A DNA stretch of 64,000 nucleotides from G963662655 sp963665015 (GTDB lineage Bacteria > Cloacimonadota > Cloacimonadia > Cloacimonadales > JAIOQZ01), in the NCBI GenBank assembly GCA_963665015.2, contig CAXXSY010000004.1, positions 806,001 through 870,000 on the forward strand, given 5' to 3'. A model generated the notes under the pieces. That model made no database searches. It was not told where the DNA came from and worked only from the letters and a program-made list of their open reading frames with translations. The first letter of the stretch is position 1. Every line of letters begins with the position of its first letter. This document shows positions 41,932-51,539 of the stretch, one piece after another. The position numbers and the translations under genes are program-made.

Positions 41932-42389
41932 TGCGCAGGAGCGAACGAGAGATCAAGGATCCTGTTGCAATCGAAGCGATCCTGAAAGCGGGGGAGATGT
42001 GTACGCTGGGGCTGATCGATGGAACGGAGCCGTATCTGGTGCCGATGAACTACGGATATCGCGATGGCGTGCTATGGTTTCACTGCGCCACGGAAGGACG
42101 CAAGCTCGATATCCTGAAGAGGAATCCTCGGATATGTTTCAGCATCGTCCTCGACTACCGTATGGTGCGGAATGAGGATTTTACCAAGTACACCAGCCTA
42201 TACCGAAGCGTGACCGGATGGGGAAGCGTCGAGATGATGCGGACGAACGAGGAGAAGATCGAGGGATTGGACGTGCTCAAGGAACATGCCGGGTTTCCTG
42301 GGGATTACAACTATCCCGAATCGGCTTTACAGCGCGTGGTGGTATTTCGTGTTGTCATTGAGCGGTTGACTGGCAAGCAGAACGTTTAA
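41931..42389 (+). CDS. Pyridoxamine 5'-phosphate oxidase-family (NimA-like) flavoprotein
   Basis: The 152-residue protein matches the split-barrel flavin-binding family that includes the nitroimidazole resistance protein NimA: it starts with MRRSEREIKDP, then AGEMCTLGLIDGTEPYLVP and NYGYRDGVLWFHCATEG, with KLDILKRNPRICFSI. These proteins bind FMN and probably reduce small molecules. A redox housekeeping role is inferred. The gene overlaps the preceding DUF2461 gene (TGATG), and its 3' end overlaps the convergent hydrolase gene by four bases. Confidence 0.9.
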   Translation: MRRSEREIKDPVAIEAILKAGEMCTLGLIDGTEPYLVPMNYGYRDGVLWFHCATEGRKLDILKRNPRICFSIVLDYRMVRNEDFTKYTSLYRSVTGWGSVEMMRTNEEKIEGLDVLKEHAGFPGDYNYPESALQRVVVFRVVIERLTGKQNV

Positions 42390-43180
42390 TCGTTCGAAAT
42401 CAGTCGATAAATAATCCCGCGTTCGGTTGTGAGGATGCTTACGTGGTCGCCGCCCGTTACCTCGTAATAGGTAATGCCGTCCAGTTCCGATAGTTCGCGG
42501 CTCATCGCCACCGGGATCGACGTGTCCTGATCGCCGTGGAAGATCGTAATGGGAATCTCGGGGTGATCGCGATGCAGTTTTTCGATTCGTTCGACATTAT
42601 CCATGCCGTTGGGCACGATCCAACCCAGCAATCCCAGTCGTCGAACCATCAACTTGCGCAGCTTCGTGAAAGGCGCCATCAGGATAATCCGTTTCGGTGT
42701 TGTTTGCATGGTGTATTGCAGAGCAGCGCCGGTTCCGAACGAGTGCCCGATCAGGATTAGCCGATCGTCCAGCGTGCCTTCGTCTATGTTCAGCGTTTTC
42801 TCCAGTTCTTTCAGCGCACAATCGGCTGTCTGCCAGGCGCGAGCCGGTCTGAGTGTGCCCTCGCTTTCACCTCTGCCCGGGTAGTCGAGCAGCAGGAAAC
42901 CGACGCCATCGCCCGGATATCCTTCCGTGAAATCGAGCCAATCCAAAGCCCTCGATCCGATGCCCGGAAAGATTATTACCAGCTTGTCGGGAACGCCCGG
43001 TTGCTTCGCGTAATAGAGCGCTTTCTGCTGTCCGGATCCGGTCTCGAACAGGATTTCCCGGAGGTTGTCGATGGACTGGATGCGGTTGATTTCTTCCATG
43101 CTGTAGCGCAACTGGCTGCCACAGGCGGTAAAGATGATCGTCATGACGGCGGATACGAGCGGGATTCTTACTTTTACCAT
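42386..43180 (-). CDS. Alpha/beta hydrolase, putative lipoprotein
   Basis: The 264-residue protein has a short signal peptide ending in IIFTACGS, a plausible lipobox with Cys20. The alpha/beta hydrolase fold shows the nucleophile elbow GHSFG, the acid in HGDQDTSIP and the histidine in GGDHVS. The oxyanion region is IIFPGIGSRALDW. Members similar to this (BEM46/YqiA-like) are esterases or lipases of unknown substrate. Its stop codon overlaps that of the gene on the opposite strand, with no space for a terminator. Confidence 0.85.
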   Translation of the reverse strand: MVKVRIPLVSAVMTIIFTACGSQLRYSMEEINRIQSIDNLREILFETGSGQQKALYYAKQPGVPDKLVIIFPGIGSRALDWLDFTEGYPGDGVGFLLLDYPGRGESEGTLRPARAWQTADCALKELEKTLNIDEGTLDDRLILIGHSFGTGAALQYTMQTTPKRIILMAPFTKLRKLMVRRLGLLGWIVPNGMDNVERIEKLHRDHPEIPITIFHGDQDTSIPVAMSRELSELDGITYYEVTGGDHVSILTTERGIIYRLISND

Positions 43181-43214
43181 GGGCTGATTTGGCGGGATGG
43201 GTGGATTTCTGTCA

Positions 43215-43404
43215 ATGAATTATGCCCTCATCCCCTAACCCCTTCTCCCGCAAGCAGGCGAAGGGGAACCGATGGTAGTCTTCACGATTCCGACTTCCCT
43301 TGTAGCGCTCGGCCTTCGAACGAGCATCCTTATTACAGTCCCAAGCTGGATATTCAGGATTGAGGAAATGAGCAGGATGGGGAGGTGGTCGTTTGCCGTC
43401 TGTA
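43215..43404. repeat. Intergenic palindrome mosaic
   Basis: The stretch contains degenerate CCCTCATCCCC and CTTCTCCCG...GGCGAAGGGG boxes, a TGTAGCGCTCGG box also seen near 3.1 kb, a GGAAATGAGCAGGATGGGGA box and GGTGGTCG leading to the hairpin element. No gene is present. Confidence 0.65.
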
Positions 43405-43512
43405 TCCACCCGCATCTTCGTCCGATCCCGCACCTATCGACGTGTAACACCACGCCTTCGTCGTGAATGAACACGCCGATAGGTGCGGGATCGAACAAAT
43501 CTGCTGGGTGGA
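43405..43512 (-). repeat. Conserved-flank variable-stem hairpin, copy 3
   Basis: Flanks are TCCACCCGCATCTTCGTCCG and GAACAAATCTGCTGGGTGGA. The main stem is perfect over 16 bases: 43424-43439 (beginning GATCCCGCACC) with 43477-43492. An A-C pair then leads to CGTGT/ACACG and an inner CACG/CGTG. The interior is nearly identical to copy 1, while the outer half of the stem differs on both arms. Confidence 0.75.
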
Positions 43513-43525
43513 AGGATCGCGATTA

Positions 43526-43710
43526 CCCACGGCTTACGCCATGGGCTAAAATATGTCGTTCCTGCGGAACTCAATGGTGCGCCAAGCTCCAGCTTGGCAT
43601 GTCTCCGGGAACGCGGATGTCCCCGAGCGTTTGGTACGCAGGCACCCCTGCCTGCATCATTATTCGGATTTCATCGGCTGCATGGTACGCAGGCACCCCT
43701 GACTGCATCT
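43526..43710. repeat. Further palindromic modules downstream of mutS
   Basis: In order: CCCACGGC...GCCATGGG at 43526-43545 followed by CTGCGGAACT; a perfect GCCAAGCT-CC-AGCTTGGC hairpin at 43581-43598; and two GGTACGCAGGCACCCCTG modules from 43633 and about 43685, each with a GCAGGCA-type hairpin. The first module recurs at 54730. Lying right after the mutS stop on the minus strand, these may also act as terminators. Confidence 0.7.
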
Positions 43711-46335
43711 TCAGACCTTCTTCTGCAATTCGATGAGATACTGCAGGGCTTCGAAGGGGGTCATCTTGTCGAGTTCGAGTTCGTGAATCTCGTCGAGGAT
43801 GGACTGTTTTTCTTCCGATTTTTCGTAGAGGATTTCGAAGATATCTCGTTGCGGGGTCTGGGTGGCGAGCTGTTTTCGCATGCGCGCGGTGAGGCCTTGC
43901 GGCGAGAGCTCGTGTGCTTCGAGGTTTTCGAGGATTTGCTTGGCGCGTCGGATGACTTTTTCCGGCATGCCGGCGAGTCGCGCCACCTGAATGCCGTAGC
44001 TCTGGTCGGAGCCGCCGCGTTCGATCTTGCGGACGAAGACCATCTGGTCGTTCCACTCCTTGACGGAGACGTTGAAGTTTTTGACGCCGTCGAGGACGTT
44101 TTCGAGTTCGGTGAGTTCGTGGTAGTGGGTGGCGAAGAGGGTCATCGCTTTGAGGCGCTTGATGTTGTGTATGTATTCGACGATGGACCACGCGAGGCTG
44201 AGACCGTCGAAGGTGCTGGTTCCGCGTCCGATTTCGTCGAGTAGGATGAGCGATTGGCTGGTGGCTGAATTGAGGATGTTGCTGGTCTCGATCATCTCGA
44301 CGAGGAAGGTGCTCTGGCCCATGGCGAGGTTGTCGGACGCGCCGACGCGGGTGAAGACCTTGTCGAAGATGGGCATGTTCGCCGATGTTGCCGGTACGAA
44401 GCTTCCCATCTGCGCCATGACCGCGATGAGTCCCACCTGCCTGAGGTAGGTTGATTTACCCGCCATGTTGGGCCCGGTGATGAGCGCGATGAGGCAGTCC
44501 TTGTGGTCGAGCGCGACGTCGTTCGGGATGAACACCTCACCGTCAAGCAGCCTTTCGACCACGGGATGCCGGCTATCTTTGATATCGACCAGACCGTCGT
44601 CGTTGAACTGGGGACGACAGTAGTTGTTGTGGTAGGCGATCCAGGCGAGGTTCGCGATAAAATCGATCTCGGCGATGATGCCGACGTATTGCTGCATGTG
44701 CGGGGTGCACTGGAAGACCTTCTCGCGTATCGTCAAGAAGAGCTCGTACTCGATGTTCTGGATGCGCTCCTCGGCGCCGAGGACTTTCGACTCGTAGTCC
44801 TTCAGGTCGGGCGAGATGAAGCGCTGGCTGTTGACCAGCGTCTGCTTTGCGATATAGTGCTCGGGAACCTTGTCCTGATGCGCCTTGGTCACCTCGATGT
44901 AGTAGCCGAAGACCTTGTTGAAGCCGACTTTGAGGCTGGCGATGCCGGTCTCCTCGCGCTCCTTCTGCTCGAGCCGCGCGATCCATCCCTTGCCGTCCCG
45001 ACTGATCTGCCGGAGCTCGTCCAGCTCCTCGTGATAGCCGTCGCGGAAGAGGTTGCCGTCCTTGATCTGGACGGGTGGATTCTCGATCAGTGCGTCCTCG
45101 ATCTCGTGGATGATCTCCGAGTAGTCGCCGACCTGCTCGACGCACTCGGTAAAAATGTCGTTCTGGAAGCCTTCGAGCATGGCGACGAGTTGCGGCGCGG
45201 TAGATAGGTAGCTGGTCAGGGTGAGCATCTCGCGCGGGTTGATGCGCTGGGTGCCTGCCTTGCCGAGTAGCCTGCTGAGGTCGCCGATGGTGTCCAGCAG
45301 CGTTCGGATATCCTCGGTGAGGTGGATCATGTCCTTGCACTCGAACACGGCGTCGAGCCTGCGATCGATCTCCCGCCGATGGATGAGCGGATTCAGCAGT
45401 CGGTGGTGTAGTAGCCTTGCGCCCATGGGTGTCCTGGTCTTGTCCAGCACGCCGATCAGGCTGGCGTCGCGGGTGTTGGTGCGAAGATTTTTTACCAGTT
45501 CGAGGTTGCGGCGCGAGGTCTCGTCGAGCTGCATGGCGTCTTCGATGGTGTAGTGCCTGAGCGTTCGTATGTGCTTAAGGTCTGATTTCTTGAGCGACGC
45601 GAGGTAGGAGAGGATGAGACCCGCGGCGGTGGTGCCCGGGTCGCCTTCTTTTGCTCCGAAGCCTTCGAGCGTCGATGTGCCGAGTTGATCCATGAGCAGT
45701 TGCCCGGCTTCGGCGGTGTCGAAGAATGCGTTTTCGTAGTGGGTCAGCACCGGCTGATGGGGCAGCCTCATATCGTGAAGCGCTTGCAGGAGGTCGTCGT
45801 CCAGCGAGGCGATTTCCACTGGTTGCCTGCGCATGATTTCGTCCGCGAGTTGTGTTTCCTTCAGCGTGGTAAAGTGAAAATCGCCGGTGGAGATGTCGAT
45901 CAGCGCGAATCCGTAGCCCTTTCGTTTCGTACCCGCATAGACCGCCGCCAGAAAGTTGTTTTCCTTGCCGTCGATGTACTGGTCGTCAACGATCGCACCC
46001 GGCGTGATGATCTCCACCACCTCCCGCCGGACCAGCCCCTTTGCCTGTTTCGGGTCTTCCACCTGCTCGCAGATGACGACCTTTCTGCCGGCACGGACGA
46101 GCTTGTCCATGTAGCGATCGAGCGCGTGGAAGGGAAAGCCGGCCAGCGGCACGGGATTCTCGGATTTGCTGTCGCGCGAGGTGAGGGTGATGCCGAGGAC
46201 TTTGGAAGCATCGACGGCGTCGTCGAAGAAGGTCTCGTAAAAATCGCCCATGCGGAACAAGAGCAGTTTGTCGGGATGCGCTCGCTTGATGTCCATGTAC
46301 TGCTGGAGCATGGGTGTGAGTTTCTGTTCTGCCAT
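43711..46335 (-). CDS. mutS: DNA mismatch repair protein MutS
   Basis: The 874-residue protein is a full-length MutS. The mismatch-recognition F-x-E motif is in FRMGDFYETFFDDA near residue 30, and the C-terminal ATPase has the Walker A GPNMAGKSTYLRQ and the downstream LLDEIGRGTSTFDG and FATHYHEL motifs. It recognises mispaired bases after replication and recruits MutL (the DNA-repair protein, not the B12-associated protein named MutL elsewhere in this window). It starts one base after the stop of the upstream SPOR protein gene, which implies coupled expression. Confidence 0.97.
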   Translation of the reverse strand: MAEQKLTPMLQQYMDIKRAHPDKLLLFRMGDFYETFFDDAVDASKVLGITLTSRDSKSENPVPLAGFPFHALDRYMDKLVRAGRKVVICEQVEDPKQAKGLVRREVVEIITPGAIVDDQYIDGKENNFLAAVYAGTKRKGYGFALIDISTGDFHFTTLKETQLADEIMRRQPVEIASLDDDLLQALHDMRLPHQPVLTHYENAFFDTAEAGQLLMDQLGTSTLEGFGAKEGDPGTTAAGLILSYLASLKKSDLKHIRTLRHYTIEDAMQLDETSRRNLELVKNLRTNTRDASLIGVLDKTRTPMGARLLHHRLLNPLIHRREIDRRLDAVFECKDMIHLTEDIRTLLDTIGDLSRLLGKAGTQRINPREMLTLTSYLSTAPQLVAMLEGFQNDIFTECVEQVGDYSEIIHEIEDALIENPPVQIKDGNLFRDGYHEELDELRQISRDGKGWIARLEQKEREETGIASLKVGFNKVFGYYIEVTKAHQDKVPEHYIAKQTLVNSQRFISPDLKDYESKVLGAEERIQNIEYELFLTIREKVFQCTPHMQQYVGIIAEIDFIANLAWIAYHNNYCRPQFNDDGLVDIKDSRHPVVERLLDGEVFIPNDVALDHKDCLIALITGPNMAGKSTYLRQVGLIAVMAQMGSFVPATSANMPIFDKVFTRVGASDNLAMGQSTFLVEMIETSNILNSATSQSLILLDEIGRGTSTFDGLSLAWSIVEYIHNIKRLKAMTLFATHYHELTELENVLDGVKNFNVSVKEWNDQMVFVRKIERGGSDQSYGIQVARLAGMPEKVIRRAKQILENLEAHELSPQGLTARMRKQLATQTPQRDIFEILYEKSEEKQSILDEIHELELDKMTPFEALQYLIELQKKV

Positions 46336-46336
46336 G

Positions 46337-47374
46337 TCAATACCTTTGGATCAGATACGAGTTCACGTCTTCGTTCGAAAGTTTCTGTTTGGTCTGCATC
46401 GCTTCATCCCTTGTCAGGTAAGGTCCCGTCGCGACGACGTATAACTGTTTGCCGTTGACGATTTTGGAAAAGGTGATGGCGGGATATCCGGCGGTGATCA
46501 TCTGTCTGCGGTAGCGATCCGCGTTGTTTTGTGTGCCGAACGCCCCCACCTGGAGGTAGAATTTCAAGACGTCGTCCGGTATTGGCTCGGGCTTCTTTTC
46601 CGGATCATTGGTGTTCATGGTGCTGAAATCGGTGACATCGACGTCGGCCTGATTCTGATCGTCGAGCTGATGCAGCCGATCCTCCGCAGTGTAGCAGTAC
46701 TGGGTGTAGCGAAAATCGTTCATGATCTTGCGGTAGGCGTTGATGGCCATGGTCGGATTACCGAGCTTCTCCTGGCACTCGCCGATCTTGAGCCACAATA
46801 ATGGGATGTTGCCGATGTCCGCGGAATTTCGCATCTTCTCCAGCGTCTCCAGCGCGGCGGAGTAGTCGCCCTTGTTCATCTGCGCGGCGGTGATGGTGAA
46901 CCATGTCGATTTGATTTTGACCTTGTCGGACGACTGCGAGATATAGACCTGTGCGGCGGTTATGGAGAGATTGTATTTTCCCAGGCGTTCGTAATTCTTG
47001 GCTTCCCAGTAGGATTTCTCGATAATATCTGAGTCCTTCAAGCCCTTCAGCGCGGTTTCCGCTTGTTGATAATTACGCTCGAAGAAATGTATTTTCGCCG
47101 TCTCCAGCAGCGCCATCCGGCCGTATCGCGTGTTCGAATACGATTTGTGAAGAGCATCGAACTTCGTCTTCTGGTCCGACGACGCCAGCATAGCCTTGTA
47201 ATATCCGGCGCAGGCTTTCTCTTCATCGGTTTGCACGGGATTGCCCGAAAGCGACGCGAGCACGGGCAGATCGCCGGTACGATAGGCAGCCTCGCAGTCT
47301 TCAATATAACCCGCGAAGAGCGCCTTCATCGCGATCAGCAATACGACAATCAATAGATTTCGACGGGACACCAT
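46337..47374 (-). CDS. TPR-like protein with C-terminal SPOR domain
   Basis: The 345-residue protein has an N-terminal signal peptide (LLIVVLLIAMKALFA), a helical region with several tetratricopeptide-like repeats (about 60-250, such as MALLETAKIHFFERNYQQAE) and a C-terminal SPOR domain (about 270-345; KFYLQVGAFGTQNNADRYRR). SPOR domains bind denuded peptidoglycan at the septum, so it is probably periplasmic and linked to cell division or wall turnover. The ATG at 47374 is favoured because GGAAGG lies close by, although the following GTG is also possible. It is followed directly by mutS. Confidence 0.85.
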   Translation of the reverse strand: MVSRRNLLIVVLLIAMKALFAGYIEDCEAAYRTGDLPVLASLSGNPVQTDEEKACAGYYKAMLASSDQKTKFDALHKSYSNTRYGRMALLETAKIHFFERNYQQAETALKGLKDSDIIEKSYWEAKNYERLGKYNLSITAAQVYISQSSDKVKIKSTWFTITAAQMNKGDYSAALETLEKMRNSADIGNIPLLWLKIGECQEKLGNPTMAINAYRKIMNDFRYTQYCYTAEDRLHQLDDQNQADVDVTDFSTMNTNDPEKKPEPIPDDVLKFYLQVGAFGTQNNADRYRRQMITAGYPAITFSKIVNGKQLYVVATGPYLTRDEAMQTKQKLSNEDVNSYLIQRY

Positions 47375-47429
47375 AACCCTTCCGTTCGTAGTTTTCGATT
47401 CGTCAATCTTGAGAAATTGCCGGTATCGT

Positions 47430-48608
47430 TCAAGCTTTTTTCCTGAGAATCGCACCTTGAGGCGGCTTTTTGTCGCATGGGATCAAGACTTTCGTGTTGG
47501 GTCGTGCGGATTCGGCAGGCGTGCCGTCCTCTTCGAACATCCGATCGACATCGATGAATCTGTCACCGTCAAATCCCGGCGCGATCATCTCGATCTCATC
47601 GCCGACAACGAACTTCGCCTTGCAATCGATTTCCATCTTGTCGTCTCTCCAGCCGCAGACTTCGCCCAGAAACCGGTAGTCCTGGATGTACGCGGCGGAT
47701 GGGTAATACTGTGCGTCGGTGGATTGAAATCCGTCGATGAAGCCCTCGTAGTAGGGTCTGTGGCTGACCTTCTCCAATTCTTCGCGCAATCGCGGAACCG
47801 GAACACTGCCGTCGATGGCGGCGCGGTAGGCGCGGGTCACGGCGGCGGTATAGTAGAGGCTCTTCATGCGTCCCTCGATCTTTACGCTGTCCAGTCCGGC
47901 TTCGACGAGTTCGGGGATACGGTCGATCAGGCTCAGGTCGCGCGAATTGAAGAAGTAGGTTCCTCGCTCGTCCTCTGAGACGGTGAAGGTCTCGCCCGGT
48001 CGCTGTCGTTCCATAAGATCGTATTCCCAGCGACATGGTTGCGTGCAAAGACCCCGATTCGCGCTGCGGTCGGTCAGGAAAGCGCTGATCAGGCAGCGAC
48101 CCGACCACGCGATGCACATGGCGCCGTGCACGAACATCTCCAGCTCGATCTGAGGCACTTTGCGCTTGATCTCGCGGATTTCGTCGATGGTCAGTTCCCT
48201 TGCGAGGATGATGCGGCTTGCGCCCTGATCGCACCAGAATTTCGCGGATCCCCACGAGGTGACGTTTGCCTGCGTGCTGATGTGGATCGTCAGACCGGCA
48301 TCCCTGGCCAGCGTGAATACGCCCGGATCGGAAACGATAACCGCATCGACCTCGATCCGTTTCAGGAAGTCGAGGTAGGCGGGAAGCTCGTCGAGATCGC
48401 GGTTACGCGCGTAGATGTTGACTGTGACGAAGACTTTGCGACCGAGGCTATGCGCGAAACGGACTGCCTCTTCGAGTTCCGGATCGGTCAGATTGGTCGC
48501 CTTCGCGCGCAGTCCGAAGCGCCTGCCAGCCGTATAGACGGCGTCCGCACCGTACAGCAGCGCGTGCCGGAGCTTTTCCGGGCTGCCGGCGGGGGAGAGA
48601 AGCTCCAT
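47430..48608 (-). CDS. U32 family peptidase-like protein
   Basis: The 392-residue protein has the U32 signature E-x-F-x2-G-A-x-C-x4-G-x-C in EMFVHGAMCIAWSGRC, and ELLSPAGSPEKLRHAL at its N-terminus. U32 proteins include collagenase-like peptidases and the tRNA-hydroxylation proteins TrhP (YegQ); the latter is more likely for a housekeeping copy of this length with a C-terminal beta domain. The cysteines in SANRGLCTQPC could bind iron-sulfur. The ATG overlaps the rho stop as TAATG, so it is coupled to rho. Confidence 0.9.
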   Translation of the reverse strand: MELLSPAGSPEKLRHALLYGADAVYTAGRRFGLRAKATNLTDPELEEAVRFAHSLGRKVFVTVNIYARNRDLDELPAYLDFLKRIEVDAVIVSDPGVFTLARDAGLTIHISTQANVTSWGSAKFWCDQGASRIILARELTIDEIREIKRKVPQIELEMFVHGAMCIAWSGRCLISAFLTDRSANRGLCTQPCRWEYDLMERQRPGETFTVSEDERGTYFFNSRDLSLIDRIPELVEAGLDSVKIEGRMKSLYYTAAVTRAYRAAIDGSVPVPRLREELEKVSHRPYYEGFIDGFQSTDAQYYPSAAYIQDYRFLGEVCGWRDDKMEIDCKAKFVVGDEIEMIAPGFDGDRFIDVDRMFEEDGTPAESARPNTKVLIPCDKKPPQGAILRKKA

Positions 48609-49867
48609 TACTGGCTCATGATGTTCAGAAATTCGTCGTTGTTCTTGGATTGCAACATCTTGTTGCGCAGCGTCTCGATGCCCTGATACGGACTCATCGT
48701 CTTGAGGAATTTGCGCATCACGAACATGCGGTTGATCTCGTTCTGGGAGAGGAGCAGTTCCTCGCGACGGGTACCCGACTTGACGAGGTCGATCGCCGGG
48801 AACAGGCGCAGATCGCTGATCGAGCGGTCGAGAACGAGCTCCATGTTGCCGGTGCCCTTGAATTCCTCGAAAATCACCTGGTCCATGCGGCTGCCTGTGT
48901 CGATCAGCGCGGTCGCGATGATGGTCAGCGTGCCGGATTCGAGCGTGTTACGCGCGGCGCCGAAGAATTTCTTGGGGCGATGTAGCGCGTTGGCATCGAC
49001 ACCGCCGGAGAGCACCTTGCCGCTGGAGGGCTGCTGGTTGTTGTAGGCGCGAGCCAGACGGGTGATACTGTCCAGCATGATCACGACGTCCTTGCCCATC
49101 TCGACCATGCGTTTGGCTTTCGCCAGCACCATCTCGGCGACCTGGATGTGGTTGCGCGGGGTCTCGTCGAAGGTGGAAGCGACCACCTCGGAGTTGCTCG
49201 GGATCAGAGTGCGTCGCATCTCGGTCACCTCTTCCGGGCGCTCATCGACCAGCAGCACGATCATATAGACGTCGGTGTGGTTGGTCAGGATGGCGTTGGC
49301 AATGTTTGCCAGAAGGACGGTCTTACCGGTTCGGGGAGCCGCCACGATCATGCCGCGCTGTCCCTTTCCGATCGGGGTGAAGAGATTGATGATGCGGGTG
49401 GAGATGTTCTTGCGATCCGTCTCCAGATCGTACTTCTCTTCCGGGAAGTACGGCGTGAGCGAATCGAAGTTCTTCACTTCGAGCACGGTGTCCGGCTTCT
49501 CGAAGTTGACCATATCGACACGAAGCAACGCGTAGTACTTCTCGCCCTCTTTCGGCGAGCGCACCGGACCGGAAACGATGTGGCCCTTCTTCAGGTTGAA
49601 CCTGCGGATCTGTGTGAGCGACACATAGACGTCATCGCGCCCCGGATTGTAGTTGTTGTGCTCGAACCGAAGGAAGCCGTAGCCGTCGTCCATGATCTCG
49701 AGGCAGCCGTTCACGAAGGCGAGCCCTTCCTGCGCCGCCAGCGCTTCCAGAACCTTGTGGATCAGCTCGTTCTTGCGCATGGTGGTCATGGAAGGTATCT
49801 CGAGCTCTGTGCCGACCTTACGCAGCTCTTCGATTGTCATTGCATAAATATCTTCAGGAATGTTCAT
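48608..49867 (-). CDS. rho: Transcription termination factor Rho
   Basis: The 419-residue protein is a typical Rho helicase. It has an N-terminal Rho_N helix bundle (MTIEELRKVGTELEIPS), an RNA-binding cold-shock-like domain (CLEIMDDGYGFLR), the Walker A APRTGKTVLL and the Q/R-loop regions SGGVDANALHRPKKFFGAAR and GTGNMELVLDR. It terminates transcription of untranslated RNA. AAAGGAG lies six bases before the ATG at 49867. A TTGACA on the minus strand at 50007-50012 may be its -35 box, but no clear -10 follows. Confidence 0.97.
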   Translation of the reverse strand: MNIPEDIYAMTIEELRKVGTELEIPSMTTMRKNELIHKVLEALAAQEGLAFVNGCLEIMDDGYGFLRFEHNNYNPGRDDVYVSLTQIRRFNLKKGHIVSGPVRSPKEGEKYYALLRVDMVNFEKPDTVLEVKNFDSLTPYFPEEKYDLETDRKNISTRIINLFTPIGKGQRGMIVAAPRTGKTVLLANIANAILTNHTDVYMIVLLVDERPEEVTEMRRTLIPSNSEVVASTFDETPRNHIQVAEMVLAKAKRMVEMGKDVVIMLDSITRLARAYNNQQPSSGKVLSGGVDANALHRPKKFFGAARNTLESGTLTIIATALIDTGSRMDQVIFEEFKGTGNMELVLDRSISDLRLFPAIDLVKSGTRREELLLSQNEINRMFVMRKFLKTMSPYQGIETLRNKMLQSKNNDEFLNIMSQ

Positions 49868-50007
49868 CCGATTCTCCTTTGGCGTCGCCACGTTCATCCA
49901 TTGATTTCCAGGCGACCTGATTCGCTTGTAACATGATATGCTTACAGTTATCTCTCATTTCAGTTGTATGACACCTGAAACCAGTCACATCCTGCGAACA
50001 AAAAGTG

Positions 50008-51387
50008 TCAAGATTTTTCGGCAGAGGATTTTCGCCGTCCCAATCCCGCCGCATACGCCACGACGCTCAGGACGAGTCCAGGGAAGAACGGTTCGATCCC
50101 GAGTGGGTACTGTGCCCAGCCGTCCACGGCGCCAACCTGCCCGATGACAAACCACGTTGTCGATAGCAGGAAGCTTCCGATCATGACGACGAGCGTGGCG
50201 AGGTTCGGTAGCCGTAATCTGGGGAAGTATGCCGCGAGCATGACGGGCAGCATGGGCGGCAGGGTCAGCGATCCGATGTTGTACCAGAGATCGATGATGG
50301 AGGGGAAGAGGTAGATCAACCCGATGGAGATCAGCGCGGTGACGATCAGCCCGATTCGCACGGTACGATTGGTCGCGCTCCGGTTCTTCGGTGCGACGAT
50401 GTCCTTGCCGATGGTGATGGCGGAAAGGAAAGTGAAACTGTCGATGGTTGACATGACGGTGGCGAGCAGTCCGCAGAAGAAGATTCCCTTGAAGAAGGGC
50501 GGAAGGATTTTCGATGCGAGTTCGGGAAAGGCGGTCTGCGCGTCGGAGAGGTTCGGTACCAGCGCGAGGGCGTATAGACCAGTGGTCATGGTCAGCATGT
50601 CAAACACGAACCAGAAGCCGATCGAGGTCAGGATGCCGCGCTTTGCTGTGCGTGTGCTGGCCGCCGCGGTGACGCGCTGGTGGAATCCCGGATCGATAAA
50701 GGTCCAGGAGGCGATCAGGAACCACACGGCGAGCTGTTGCCATGTCATTCCGCCGGCCGGGTCCTTGTGGCTGTCAGGGAGTTGCTGCCATAGAGCAGGT
50801 AAACTCATCTCGCGCATGGCAAAGATCAGGATCAGCACAAATCCGGCGAACATGAAGAGGAACTGCAACTTGTCCGTGCCGACGATCGACCGGAAACCGC
50901 CGCGCCAGACGTAGGCGACGGAGATGGTGATTCCGATCAGCAGGCTGGGCAGAAACGGCAGGTTGAAGAGCGATTTCAAGAGGATGGTCAGCATCAGGAT
51001 GTACGGCGCCGGCGAGACGAGGATGAACACGAAGAGGGCGCCGATCTTGCCTACCCCTGGCGAGAACGCGTGCTCGAACATCTCCGGGATCGAGAGATGG
51101 TTGCTGGTCCGGATTCTCGGGGCGAGAACGAGCGCGTACAGCGCCGCGAAGAAATAGTAGGGCAGCCCGAAGACGAACCAGTTGGAGATGCCGTAGAGGT
51201 ACGTGAATTGTCCGACGCCGAGGATACCGCCGTACCATGTGGTAACGAGCGTTGCAACCATCGCGGGGAGCGTCAGTGCGCGATTGCCGAACAGATAGTC
51301 TTCGGTGTCGCCTTGATCCGAGCGGTGCCGGAAACCGATGTACAGCAGCGCTGCCAGATAGATAACGAAGGGGATATAGAATGTCAT
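50008..51387 (-). CDS. Sodium:solute symporter (SSF family)
   Basis: The 459-residue protein has about 12-13 hydrophobic helices and the SSF pattern: GNRALTLPAMVATLVTTWYGG in the first helices, then AYVWRGGFRSIVGTDKLQF, summarised as the 'GGxxsviwTDxxQ' hallmark. It uses a sodium gradient to import a solute, perhaps an amino acid or sugar; the substrate is not predictable. AAGGAAG lies five bases before the ATG. It stands next to rho but with a 140-base gap. Confidence 0.9.
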   Translation of the reverse strand: MTFYIPFVIYLAALLYIGFRHRSDQGDTEDYLFGNRALTLPAMVATLVTTWYGGILGVGQFTYLYGISNWFVFGLPYYFFAALYALVLAPRIRTSNHLSIPEMFEHAFSPGVGKIGALFVFILVSPAPYILMLTILLKSLFNLPFLPSLLIGITISVAYVWRGGFRSIVGTDKLQFLFMFAGFVLILIFAMREMSLPALWQQLPDSHKDPAGGMTWQQLAVWFLIASWTFIDPGFHQRVTAAASTRTAKRGILTSIGFWFVFDMLTMTTGLYALALVPNLSDAQTAFPELASKILPPFFKGIFFCGLLATVMSTIDSFTFLSAITIGKDIVAPKNRSATNRTVRIGLIVTALISIGLIYLFPSIIDLWYNIGSLTLPPMLPVMLAAYFPRLRLPNLATLVVMIGSFLLSTTWFVIGQVGAVDGWAQYPLGIEPFFPGLVLSVVAYAAGLGRRKSSAEKS

Positions 51388-51539
51388 GATGCTTCCTTTC
51401 GCGTTTCTTGGGATGAATGTTTCTCAAAATCTCTGTGGATGTCAAACGAAATGAATCCGAGATTCCTTGACATTTTCATTTCGCTACAATTTTTAGGAAT
51501 GAAAATTGTATATAACAGATAAAAAAACTGGAGTATTGA

